This document shows, one piece after another, positions 53,060 to 61,267 of a stretch of 64,000 nt of DNA (position 1 is its first letter; each line of letters opens with the position of its first letter). The notes beneath the pieces are model-generated. The model was not told the origin of the DNA and made no database searches. It worked only from the letters and a program-made list of their open reading frames with translations. This DNA is from Streptomyces sp. NBC_01296 (GTDB taxonomy: Bacteria > Actinomycetota > Actinomycetes > Streptomycetales > Streptomycetaceae). The position numbers and the translations under genes were made by a program. Location of the stretch: NCBI RefSeq assembly GCF_035984415.1, contig NZ_CP130720.1, positions 6,572,001 through 6,636,000 on the forward strand, given 5' to 3'.

Positions 53060-53683
53060 ATGATGGACCCCGTGCCCCCCGCCCACCCCTTGCGCCGTAC
53101 GCCGATCCAGCAGCGCAGCGCCGACCGGCTCGCCCGGATCCTCGACGCCTGCGCCGAACTCCTGGACGAGACCGGGTACGAGAACCTCAGCACCCGGGCC
53201 GTCGCCCTGCGCGCCGGCGTGCCCATCGGTTCGGTCTACCGCTTCTTCGGCAACAAGCGCGCCATGGCCATCGCCCTCGCGCACCGGAACCTGGACCGGT
53301 ACACCGAAGGCATCGCGGACCGCCTCGCCGCCCTCCCGGCCGGCGACTGGCGGCCCGTCGTGGACGCCGTCCTCGACGAGTACCTGGCCATGAAGCGCAC
53401 CGTCCCCGGTTTCGCGCTCGTCGACTTCGGCGTGCCCGTCCCGCCCGCCGAGGGCCCGGCCGCCGACCCCAACCGGCTGGTCGCCGTACGCCTCACCGAA
53501 CTCCTCGGCGCGCACCTCGGCCTGACCCCGGACGCCACCCTGGAGCGCGCGGTCCTGGTCGCCGTCGAGGCCACGGACGCGCTGACGAAGCTGGCCTTCC
53601 GGGCCGACCCGGCCGGCGACCCGGGCATCGTGGCCGAGACCCGGACGATGATGCACGCCTACCTCGCCCACGCCCTGGACTGA
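53060..53683 (+). CDS. TetR/AcrR regulator
   Basis: A 207-residue regulator. The TetR domain (about 15-65) has V-P-I-G-S-V-Y-R-F-F-G-N-K in the recognition region. The C-terminal domain is of the type found in TetR regulators with a Y-F-like ligand pocket. AGGAG lies four bases before the ATG ATG pair; the second ATG (53063) is an equal choice. A TetR-like dyad occurs at 54616-54633 upstream of the molybdopterin enzyme, but also 933 bases away, so the link is tentative. Confidence 0.88.
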   Translation: MMDPVPPAHPLRRTPIQQRSADRLARILDACAELLDETGYENLSTRAVALRAGVPIGSVYRFFGNKRAMAIALAHRNLDRYTEGIADRLAALPAGDWRPVVDAVLDEYLAMKRTVPGFALVDFGVPVPPAEGPAADPNRLVAVRLTELLGAHLGLTPDATLERAVLVAVEATDALTKLAFRADPAGDPGIVAETRTMMHAYLAHALD

Positions 53684-53903
53684 CCACCCCCGCCGCCACC
53701 CCCGCCCGCGCTCCCCGCCCGCGCCTGCCGCTCCCGCCCGCGCCCGGCGCCCGCGCCTGCCGCTCCCGCCCAGCCTGCCGCTCCCGCCCGCCACCCGGCG
53801 TCCGAGCCTGCCGCCCCATCCGGCGCCCGCCCGCCGCCGCCCCCGCCCGCCGCCCGTGGCACCCGTTGGCGCCCGCGCCCGTACGCCTGCCGGTGCGTCG
53901 CCC

Positions 53904-53978
53904 GGGCGCGGTACTTCGACGCCCTCCCCGGGGGTCGGCGAGGGCGCGGTACTTCGACGCCCTCCCCGGGGGTCGGCG
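53904..53978. repeat. Tandem duplication of a 38-base unit
   Basis: A unit that begins GGGCGCGGTACTTCGACG is present at 53904-53941 and again from 53942. The copies are identical apart from the final base. The region has no gene. Confidence 0.9.
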
Positions 53979-54615
53979 CAGCAGCGCCCCCCATGGCCCT
54001 GCCCTCCGTCGCCCCGTGGGGCCGTGCCTCCGCCCACCCCTTCCTCGCGCCATCGCGAGCGCCGGCTGCCCGGCCGGGCAAGCAAGCCCGCGCGCGCCTG
54101 AGGAGCGGCGGGCGCCCCACGGGGCGCGGCTTCACGGTCCCGACGCCGAACAGGCGCCGAGGGGGCGGGCCCGCGAACGCGCCGGACGGGCCGGGGCTTG
54201 GGCTGCCCGACTGCGCTGCCGGAGCCCACGAGGCCCAACCGCGGCCCCTGCCCCGGTGCCTGCCCTTTGCGGCACGTTCGAGAGCCCGCCCCCGGCGTCC
54301 CGGCGTCCCCCCGCCGAGGGATGCTCGCGAGGCTCCGGCCCGCCCCCCGACTCGTCCGGCGCCTCCCCCTCGGGCGCGTTCACAGGCCTGGCCCATCGGT
54401 GCCCGCCCCGCCGGGTCCGATGCGACCCGTCGGGCGCCCGCCCCTTCCGCCGCGTTCGCGGGCCTGCCCGTCCCGCCGAGCCCGGCGTCTGCGGGGCCCG
54501 GCCCGGCCCCCCGCCTCGTCCGGTGCCCACCCCCCGGCCCTGAGGCCGTGCGGCCCGCTCGCCCGGGGCGCGACGTGACATCCGCCGCCGCCCGTCGCAC
54601 CCCCCTCCCCACCAT

Positions 54616-54633
54616 GCCTACCGGTCGGTATGC
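54616..54633. promoter_or_regulatory. Predicted TetR-type operator upstream of molybdopterin enzyme
   Basis: GCC-TACCG-GT-CGGTA-TGC is an 18-base dyad with seven of eight half-site positions symmetric. TACCG/CGGTA cores are common in TetR-family sites. It is 51 bases before the ATG of the molybdopterin oxidoreductase. Confidence 0.55.
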
Positions 54634-54683
54634 TCGTGAGTGCCCGCGTGTTCGTGCCGCAGCCTGCCGTCCCTGGAGGGACC

Positions 54684-56981
54684 ATGCCCCGCACCGCCCT
54701 GCGCATCTGCCCCCTCTGCGAAGCCACCTGCGGCCTCACGCTCACCATCGAGGGCACCGCCGTCACCGGCGCCCGCGGCGACCGCGACGACGTCTTCAGC
54801 CGCGGCTTCATCTGCCCCAAGGGCGCGGCCTTCGGCGCGCTCGACGCCGACCCCGACCGGCTGCGCACCCCCCTGGTCCGCCGCGACGGACGGCTCCGGG
54901 AGGCCACCTGGGAGGAGGCGTACGAGGCGATTGCCGCCGCGGTCCCGGCTCTCGTGCAGACGTACGGAGCCCAGTCCGTCGGCGTGGTCCTCGGCAACCC
55001 GAACGTGCACACCATGGCCGGCGCCCTCTACCCGCCGCTCCTGCTCAAGGCCCTCGGCACCCGCAACCTCTTCACCGCCAGCACCCTCGACCAGATGCCC
55101 AAGCACGTCTCCAGCGGGCTCCTCTTCGGCGACCCGTTCGCGATCCCGGTCCCCGACCTCGACCGCACCGACTTCCTGCTCCTCCTCGGTGCCAACCCCG
55201 TCGAGTCCAACGGCTCCTTGTGCACCGCCCCCGACTTCCCGGGCCGGCTCAAGGCGCTGCGCGCCCGCGGCGGCACCCTGGTCGTCGTCGACCCGCGCCG
55301 CACCCGTACGGCCAAGCTCGCCGACCGGCACCTCGCGCCGCGTCCCGGCAGCGACGCCCTGCTGCTGGCCGCCCTCGCGCACACCCTCCTCGCGGAGAAA
55401 CTCGCCGCCCCCGGCGCGCTGGAGGAGCGGACCGACGGCCTCGGGGAACTCGCCGAGGCGCTCGGTAGTTTCACTCCTGAGGCCGTGGCCCCCGCCTGCG
55501 ACCTCACAGCCGCCGAGATCCGCGACCTCGCCCGCGAGCTCGCGGCCGCGCCCACCGCCGCCGTCTACGGGCGGATCGGCAGCTGCACCGTCGAGTACGG
55601 CACGCTCGCCAGCTGGCTGGTCGACGTACTGAACACCCTCACCGGCAACCTCGACCGGCCCGGGGGAGTCCTCTTCCCGCTCCCGGCCGCCGGCCCGCGG
55701 CCGCGCCCTGCCGGGCCCGGCAAGGGCTTCACCCTCGGCCGCTGGCGCAGCCGGGTCAGCGGCCACCCCGAGGCCAAGGCGGAACTGCCCATCGCCGCCC
55801 TGGCCGAGGAGATCGAGACGCCGGGGGAGGGGCGGATCCGCGCCCTGATCGCCATCGCAGCGAACCCGGTGCTGTCCGCCCCCGACGGGCGGCGCCTGGA
55901 CGCGGCCCTGGCCGGGCTCGACTTCATGGTGAGCATCGATCCCTACCTCAACGAGACCTCCCGCCACGCCCACGTCGTACTGCCTCCGCCGCCGCCCTCA
56001 CAGAGCGCGCACCACGACTTCGCCTTCAACGGGTTCGCCATCCGCAACCAGGTCCGCTACACCCGCCCGGCCGTCCCGCTCGAAGCAGGCCGGCTCGACG
56101 AGTGCGAGATCCACGCCCGCCTCGTCCTGGCCGTCTCCGGCATGTACGGCACCGCCGCCCCGAGCGCCGTCGACGACATGGTCATCCAGGGCGCCCTCGC
56201 CAAGGAGACCGCCGATCCGCGTTCCCCCCTGCACGGGCAGGACCCGGCGCGCCTGGCCGGCCTGCTCACCGGGGAGAGCGGCCCCGAGCGCCGGCTCGAC
56301 CTGATGCTCCGACTCGGGCCGTACGGAGACCGGTTCGGCGCCGACCCCGACCCCGACCCCGAGCCCGACCCCGCCCCAGCCCCCGACGCGGGAGCAGGTA
56401 CAGGCGCGGGCGGGGGCGAGGGGCTCAGCCTGGAGCGACTGCTCGCGCACCCGCACGGCATCGACCTGGGCCCGCTGCGGCCCCGGCTCCCGGGCGTGCT
56501 GAGGACGCGCAGCGGCAGGATCGAGCTGCTCCCGGACCCGATCACGGCCGAGCTCCCCAGGCTGCGCGCGGCGCTCGCCGACCGCCCCGCCGCCCTGGTG
56601 CTCGTGGGCCGCCGCCATCTGCGGTCCAACAACAGCTGGTTGCACAACGTCCCGGCCCTCACCGGAGGTTCCAACCGCTGCACCCTCCAGGTGCATCCGG
56701 AGGACGCCGACCGGCTCGGCCTCACCGCGGGCGGCCTGGCCCGGATCACCGCCGACGGCGGCAGCCTGGAGGTCCCCGTCGAGGTCACCGACGCCGTCCG
56801 CACCGGCGTGGTGAGCCTGCCGCACGGCTGGGGCCACGACCGCGACGGGGCCCGGCTCTCCGTCGCCTCCGCCGCGCCCGGCGCCAACGTCAACCAGCTC
56901 CTCGACGGCTCCCGGCTCGACCCGCTGTCCGGCACGGCGGTGCTCAACGGTTTCCCCGTCGAACTGACACCCCTGCCCTGA
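54684..56981 (+). CDS. Molybdopterin oxidoreductase
   Basis: A 765-residue enzyme of the DMSO reductase/formate dehydrogenase family binding bis-molybdopterin guanine dinucleotide. An iron-sulfur motif C-P-L-C-E-A-T-C lies at the start, with a fourth Cys in F-I-C-P-K-G. The C-terminal domain has S-N-N-S-W-L-H-N and G-A-N-V-N-Q-L for cofactor binding. A D-P/A-P linker near residues 550-575 is unusual. No Tat signal, so it is cytosolic. No partner subunit gene. ATG 54684 has GGAGGG. The substrate is unknown. Confidence 0.9.
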   Translation: MPRTALRICPLCEATCGLTLTIEGTAVTGARGDRDDVFSRGFICPKGAAFGALDADPDRLRTPLVRRDGRLREATWEEAYEAIAAAVPALVQTYGAQSVGVVLGNPNVHTMAGALYPPLLLKALGTRNLFTASTLDQMPKHVSSGLLFGDPFAIPVPDLDRTDFLLLLGANPVESNGSLCTAPDFPGRLKALRARGGTLVVVDPRRTRTAKLADRHLAPRPGSDALLLAALAHTLLAEKLAAPGALEERTDGLGELAEALGSFTPEAVAPACDLTAAEIRDLARELAAAPTAAVYGRIGSCTVEYGTLASWLVDVLNTLTGNLDRPGGVLFPLPAAGPRPRPAGPGKGFTLGRWRSRVSGHPEAKAELPIAALAEEIETPGEGRIRALIAIAANPVLSAPDGRRLDAALAGLDFMVSIDPYLNETSRHAHVVLPPPPPSQSAHHDFAFNGFAIRNQVRYTRPAVPLEAGRLDECEIHARLVLAVSGMYGTAAPSAVDDMVIQGALAKETADPRSPLHGQDPARLAGLLTGESGPERRLDLMLRLGPYGDRFGADPDPDPEPDPAPAPDAGAGTGAGGGEGLSLERLLAHPHGIDLGPLRPRLPGVLRTRSGRIELLPDPITAELPRLRAALADRPAALVLVGRRHLRSNNSWLHNVPALTGGSNRCTLQVHPEDADRLGLTAGGLARITADGGSLEVPVEVTDAVRTGVVSLPHGWGHDRDGARLSVASAAPGANVNQLLDGSRLDPLSGTAVLNGFPVELTPLP

Positions 56982-57054
56982 GCTGGGGTTTTGCTCGTAT
57001 TGCTCACGCGTCGACGTCTTGTTGGCGTAAGGAGGCGGCACCTACGTTCCCTGC

Positions 57055-58557
57055 ATGCTGACCTTCCTCGGCTTCGCCATGATCGCCACTTTCCTGGTCC
57101 TGATCATGATGAAGAAAATGTCGCCCATCGCGGCGCTCGTCCTCATCCCCGCACTGTTCTGCGTGTTCGCAGGAAAGGGCGCCCACCTCGGCGACTACGT
57201 CATCGACGGAGTCGGCAAACTCGCGCCGACCGCCGCGATGCTGATGTTCGCCATCGTCTACTTCGGCGTGATGATCGACGTCGGCCTGTTCGACCCGATC
57301 GTGCGCGGCATCCTGCGCTTCTGCAAGGCGGACCCGGTGCGGGTCGTGGTCGGCACCGCGGTCCTCGCCGCGATCGTCTCCCTCGACGGCGACGGCTCGA
57401 CCACCTTCATGATCACCGTCTCGGCGATGTACCCGCTCTACAAGCGGCTCGGCCTCAGCCTGGTGGTCATGACGGGCGTCGCCGCCACCGCGAACGGCGT
57501 CATGAACACGCTGCCCTGGGGCGGCCCCACGGCCCGTGCCGCCACCGCCCTCAAGGTCGACGCCTCCGACGTCTTCGTCCCGATGATCCCCGCTCTCGCG
57601 GTCGGCCTGCTGTGCGTGTTCGTCCTCGCGTACGTCCTCGGGCTCAAGGAACGCCGCCGGATCGGCACGCTGGTCCTCCCCGGCGACGCGGAGCAGGTGT
57701 CCGAGGAGGTGCCCGGGCAGGCTCCCGAGCCCGCCGAGGAGCGGCTGCTCGTCGGCGCCCCCGGGTCCGCCGAGGCCGGGACCGCTGCCCCGGCCAAGCA
57801 GTCCGCCACCGCCACCTCCGTCACCTCCACCTCCGCCCCCGCCTCCGTTGGTACGGGCGCCGGGTCCGGTTCCGACTCCGGCCCAGTGCCCGATTCCGCC
57901 GCGCCGGAAGGCGGTTTCCAGGGCCTCGATCCGCGCCGTGCGACCCTCCGCCCGCGCCTCTACTGGTTCAACGCCGGCCTCACCGTGGCCCTCCTCACCA
58001 CGATGATCATGGAGCTGCTGCCCATCCCCGTGCTCTTCCTCCTCGGCGCGGCCCTCGCCCTCACCGTGAACTTCCCGCACATGCCCGACCAGAAGGCGCG
58101 GATCGCCGCCCACGCCGACAACGTCCTCAACGTCGCCGGCATGGTCTTCGCCGCCGCCGTCTTCACCGGCGTCCTCAGCGGCACCGGCATGGTCAAGCAC
58201 ATGGCCGACTGGCTCGTCGGCGCCATCCCCGAGGGCATGGGTCCGCACATGGCCCTGGTCACCGGCCTGCTCAGCCTGCCGCTCACCTACTTCATGTCCA
58301 ACGACGGCTTCTACTTCGGCGTCCTGCCCGTCCTGGCCGAGGCCGGCGCCGCGCACGGGGTCTCCCCGCTCGAGATCGCCCGCGCCTCGCTGGTCGGCCA
58401 GGCCCTGCACATGTCCAGCCCGCTGGTTCCCGCCGTCTACGTCCTCGTCGGCATGGCCAAGGTCGAGTTCGGCGACCACACCCGGTTCACCGTGAAGTGG
58501 GCGGTCCTCACCTCCCTCGTCGTCCTCGCGGCAGGGATGCTTTTCGGCATCATCTGA
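57055..58557 (+). CDS. Citrate-metal/H+ symporter (CitMHS family)
   Basis: A 500-residue transporter with about 12 membrane segments that carries citrate bound to a divalent metal. Conserved segments include D-G-D-G-S-T-T-F and N-T-L-P-W-G-G-P-T-A-R-A in the first half and S-N-D-G-F-Y-F-G in the second. A Ser/Ala/Pro-rich cytosolic linker of about 75 residues (225-300) joins the halves. Only AAGGAGG at 57029-57035 is seen, 19 bases before the ATG, farther than usual. The gap after the molybdopterin gene is 73 bases. Confidence 0.92.
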   Translation: MLTFLGFAMIATFLVLIMMKKMSPIAALVLIPALFCVFAGKGAHLGDYVIDGVGKLAPTAAMLMFAIVYFGVMIDVGLFDPIVRGILRFCKADPVRVVVGTAVLAAIVSLDGDGSTTFMITVSAMYPLYKRLGLSLVVMTGVAATANGVMNTLPWGGPTARAATALKVDASDVFVPMIPALAVGLLCVFVLAYVLGLKERRRIGTLVLPGDAEQVSEEVPGQAPEPAEERLLVGAPGSAEAGTAAPAKQSATATSVTSTSAPASVGTGAGSGSDSGPVPDSAAPEGGFQGLDPRRATLRPRLYWFNAGLTVALLTTMIMELLPIPVLFLLGAALALTVNFPHMPDQKARIAAHADNVLNVAGMVFAAAVFTGVLSGTGMVKHMADWLVGAIPEGMGPHMALVTGLLSLPLTYFMSNDGFYFGVLPVLAEAGAAHGVSPLEIARASLVGQALHMSSPLVPAVYVLVGMAKVEFGDHTRFTVKWAVLTSLVVLAAGMLFGII

Positions 58558-58581
58558 CCCCGGACACCCCTGGCGCGCCGA

Positions 58582-58600
58582 AAACTACCGACGCTAGTTT
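58582..58600. promoter_or_regulatory. Candidate operator before aldehyde dehydrogenase
   Basis: AAACTA and TAGTTT are perfect inverted arms with seven bases between, 61 bases before the gene. A TAGGGT (58602-58607) directly after may be the minus-10 box, so a bound protein would block it. The regulator is unknown. Confidence 0.45.
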
Positions 58601-58660
58601 GTAGGGTGGTCGAACGAGGTCAGGTCTCTGCGCGCTCGTGCGTGCTCCGGGAGGAATGCC

Positions 58661-60073
58661 ATGAAGGCCCATGACGGGATGTACATCGGCGGCGCATGGC
58701 GGCCCGCCGCCGGACGGGACCGGATCGAGGTGGTCAACCCGGCCGATGAGCAGGTCATCGGCGGGGTGCCGGCCGGCAACGCCGAAGACGTGGACGCGGC
58801 CGTACGCGCGGCCCGTGCCGCGTTCCCCGGCTGGGCGGCCACGGCTCCGGCCGAGCGGGCCGCTCTGATCGGGGCGCTGCGCGACGTGCTGATCGCCCGC
58901 AAGAACGAGTTCGCCGAGATCATCACCGCCGAACTCGGCTCTCCGCGGGGCTTCTCGGAGATGGTCCACGTGGGGGCGCCGATCGCGGTCTCCTCCTCGT
59001 TCGCCGAGTTGGGGGCCTCGTACGCCTTCGAGGAGCGGATCGGCAACTCCACCGTGCTGATGGAGCCGGTCGGTGTCGTCGGCGCCATCACGCCCTGGAA
59101 CTACCCGCTGCACCAGATCGTTGCCAAGGTGGCACCCGCTCTCGCCGCCGGCTGCACCCTCGTCCTCAAGCCGGCCGAGGACACCCCGCTGACCGCACAG
59201 CTCTTCGCCGAGGCCGTGCACGAGGCGGGCATCCCGGCCGGAGTGTTCAACCTGGTGACCGGGACCGGCCCGGTCGCCGGCCAGGCGCTGGCCGCGCACG
59301 AAGGGGTCGACCTCGTCTCCTTCACCGGCTCCACCGCGGTCGGCAAGCAGATCGGCGCCACGGCCGGTGCCGCCGTCAAGCGCGTCGCCCTCGAGCTCGG
59401 CGGAAAATCGGCCAATGTCATCCTGCCCGGCGCCGACCTCGCCAAGGCCGTCGCGACGGGCGTGGGCCACGTCATGAACAACTCCGGCCAGAGCTGCAAC
59501 GCGCTCACGCGGATGCTCGTCCACCGCGACCAGTACGAGGAGGCCGTCTCGCTCGCGGCGGCCACCGTGGCCTCGTACCCCTCTGGCGACCCCCGCGACC
59601 CGGGCACCCGCCTCGGCCCGGTCGTCAACGCCAAGCAGCGCGACCGCGTGCGCGGATACATCGCCAAGGGTGTCGAGGAGGGTGCGCGCCTCGTCGCCGG
59701 CGGCCCCGACGCGCCGCACGAGCACGGGTACTTCATCGCCCCGACCGTGTTCGCCGACGTCACGCCCGAGATGACGATCGCGCAGGAGGAGATCTTCGGC
59801 CCGGTGCTGTCGATCCTCCCGTACGAGGACCAGGACGAGGCCCTGCGCATCGCCAACGGCACCGTGTACGGGCTGGGCGGCGCGGTGTGGGCGGCGGACG
59901 AGGAGACCGCCGTCGCCTTCGCCCGGCGCATGGACACGGGCCAGGTGGACATCAACGGCGGCCGCTTCAACCCGCTCGCACCCTTCGGCGGCTACAAGCA
60001 GTCGGGTGTCGGCCGCGAGCTCGGCCCGCACGGTCTGGCCGAGTACCTCCAGACCAAGTCTTTGCAATTCTGA
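58661..60073 (+). CDS. NAD(P)-dependent aldehyde dehydrogenase
   Basis: A 470-residue enzyme oxidising aldehydes to acids. The conserved P-W-N-Y-P segment is complete, the general base Glu lies in L-E-L-G-G-K-S, and the nucleophile Cys is in S-G-Q-S-C-N. E-E-I-F-G-P-V and the P-F-G-G-Y-K-Q-S ending are typical. It is followed 40 bases later by an alcohol dehydrogenase, so they probably form an alcohol-to-acid pathway. Its end is duplicated (60063-60094). Confidence 0.93.
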   Translation: MKAHDGMYIGGAWRPAAGRDRIEVVNPADEQVIGGVPAGNAEDVDAAVRAARAAFPGWAATAPAERAALIGALRDVLIARKNEFAEIITAELGSPRGFSEMVHVGAPIAVSSSFAELGASYAFEERIGNSTVLMEPVGVVGAITPWNYPLHQIVAKVAPALAAGCTLVLKPAEDTPLTAQLFAEAVHEAGIPAGVFNLVTGTGPVAGQALAAHEGVDLVSFTGSTAVGKQIGATAGAAVKRVALELGGKSANVILPGADLAKAVATGVGHVMNNSGQSCNALTRMLVHRDQYEEAVSLAAATVASYPSGDPRDPGTRLGPVVNAKQRDRVRGYIAKGVEEGARLVAGGPDAPHEHGYFIAPTVFADVTPEMTIAQEEIFGPVLSILPYEDQDEALRIANGTVYGLGGAVWAADEETAVAFARRMDTGQVDINGGRFNPLAPFGGYKQSGVGRELGPHGLAEYLQTKSLQF

Positions 60074-60094
60074 GCCGCCCTGCAGTTCTGAGCC
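60063..60094 (+). repeat. 18-base-period duplication across the aldehyde dehydrogenase stop
   Basis: TGCAATTCTGAGCC (60063-60076) recurs as TGCAGTTCTGAGCC (60081-60094), with one change. The period of 18 keeps the frame, so a ribosome that read through the stop would make L-Q-F again and stop again. Confidence 0.8.
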
Positions 60095-60113
60095 CCGAGA
60101 GACGGAATCGACC

Positions 60114-61199
60114 ATGGTCCGCGCCGCCATCCTGCCCGCCGTCGGAGCCCCGCTGGAGATACGGGAGATAGTCCTGCCCGATCCCGGCCCCGGCCAGGTC
60201 CGGGTGCGGCTCGCCGCAGCCGGTGTCTGCCACTCCGATCTCTCCCTCACCGACGGCACCATGAGGGTGCCCGTCCCCGCCGTCCTCGGCCACGAGGGCT
60301 CGGGCACGGTCCTCGCCGTCGGTGAGGGCGTCACCCACGTCGCCCCCGGCGACGGCGTGGTGCTCAACTGGTCCCCGTCCTGCGGGGAGTGCCACCACTG
60401 CTCGATCGGCGAGGTCTGGCTCTGCGCCAACGCGCTCACCGGGGTCGGGGCGGTCTACGCCCACGACGCCGAGGGCACGCCGCTGCACCCGGGGCTGAAC
60501 GTGGCCGCGTTCGCCGAGGAGACGGTCGTCGCGGCCAACTGCGTGCTGCCCGCGCCCGCCGGGATCCCGCTCGCCGAGGCCGCCCTGCTCGGCTGCGCGG
60601 TGCTCACCGGCTACGGCGCCGTGCTCAACAGCGCCCGGGTCCGTCCCGGCGAGTCCGTCGTCGTCTTCGGCGTCGGCGGCGTCGGCCTGGCCGCCCTCCA
60701 GGCCGCGCGGATCGCCGAAGCGGGCCCGATCGTGGCCGTCGACGTCTCCCCGGCCAAGGAGGAGCTGGCCCGCGCGGCCGGGGCCACCGACTTCGTGCTC
60801 GCCTCCGACACCACCGCCGAGCAGATCCGCGCCCTCACCGGCGGCCAGGGCGCCGATGTCGCCGTCGAGTGCGTCGGCCGGGCGGAGACCATCCGCGGGG
60901 CCTGGGACTCCACCCGCCGCGGCGGCCGCACCACGGTCGTCGGCATCGGCGGCAAGAAGCAGCAGGTCACCTTCCACTCCATGGAGATCTTCCACTTCGC
61001 CCGCACCCTCACCGGCTGTGTCTACGGGAACAGCGACCCCGCCCGCGATCTCCCGGTGATCGCGGACCACGTCCGCGCGGGCCGTCTCGATCTCGGCTCC
61101 CTGGTCACCGACCGCATCACCCTCGACGGCATACCGGCCGCCTTCGACGCGATGATCGCCGGCAAGGGCGGCCGCTCGCTGGTCGTCTTCCAGCCGTAG
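60114..61199 (+). CDS. Zinc-dependent alcohol dehydrogenase
   Basis: A 361-residue NAD(P) enzyme of the medium-chain family. The catalytic zinc ligands lie in G-V-C-H-S-D and G-H-E-G-S-G, the structural zinc in C-G-E-C-H-H-C-S-I-G-E-V-W-L-C, and the Rossmann motif is G-V-G-G-V-G. It resembles class III/mycothiol-type dehydrogenases in general form, but the substrate is unknown. It is downstream of the aldehyde dehydrogenase, probably in one transcript. Confidence 0.93.
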   Translation: MVRAAILPAVGAPLEIREIVLPDPGPGQVRVRLAAAGVCHSDLSLTDGTMRVPVPAVLGHEGSGTVLAVGEGVTHVAPGDGVVLNWSPSCGECHHCSIGEVWLCANALTGVGAVYAHDAEGTPLHPGLNVAAFAEETVVAANCVLPAPAGIPLAEAALLGCAVLTGYGAVLNSARVRPGESVVVFGVGGVGLAALQAARIAEAGPIVAVDVSPAKEELARAAGATDFVLASDTTAEQIRALTGGQGADVAVECVGRAETIRGAWDSTRRGGRTTVVGIGGKKQQVTFHSMEIFHFARTLTGCVYGNSDPARDLPVIADHVRAGRLDLGSLVTDRITLDGIPAAFDAMIAGKGGRSLVVFQP

Positions 61200-61249
61200 G
61201 ACACCGCTTCCGGCCATAGGACACGGGGTCCGGCCGTAGGACACGGCGC
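61190..61249 (+). repeat. 20-base tandem repeat, three copies, across the alcohol dehydrogenase stop
   Basis: Three adjoining 20-base units (61190, 61210, 61230) share CC(A/G)GCC(G/A)TAGGACAC. The first contains the last two codons and the TAG stop. The period is not a multiple of three. Confidence 0.88.
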
Positions 61250-61267
61250 CGCGTCGCCGCGGAGCGC

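Larger units (their letters stand above)
53684..54683. other. About 1 kb of very GC-rich DNA without a convincing gene
   Basis: Nearly all G and C, with many partly similar stretches (variants of GCGTTCGCGGGCCTGCCC near 54169, 54377 and 54454, and of CTCGTCCGGCGCC near 54351 and 54524). Several open frames run across it on both strands, but their translation is low-complexity Arg/Ala/Gly/Pro. It contains a 38-base tandem duplication and, at the end, a TetR-like dyad. Confidence 0.65.

Noticed and set aside
53659..54615. A 318-codon minus-strand frame and other frames in the GC-rich region
   Set aside because: Low complexity, no ribosome site, and open in several frames at once, which is typical of GC-rich non-coding DNA.
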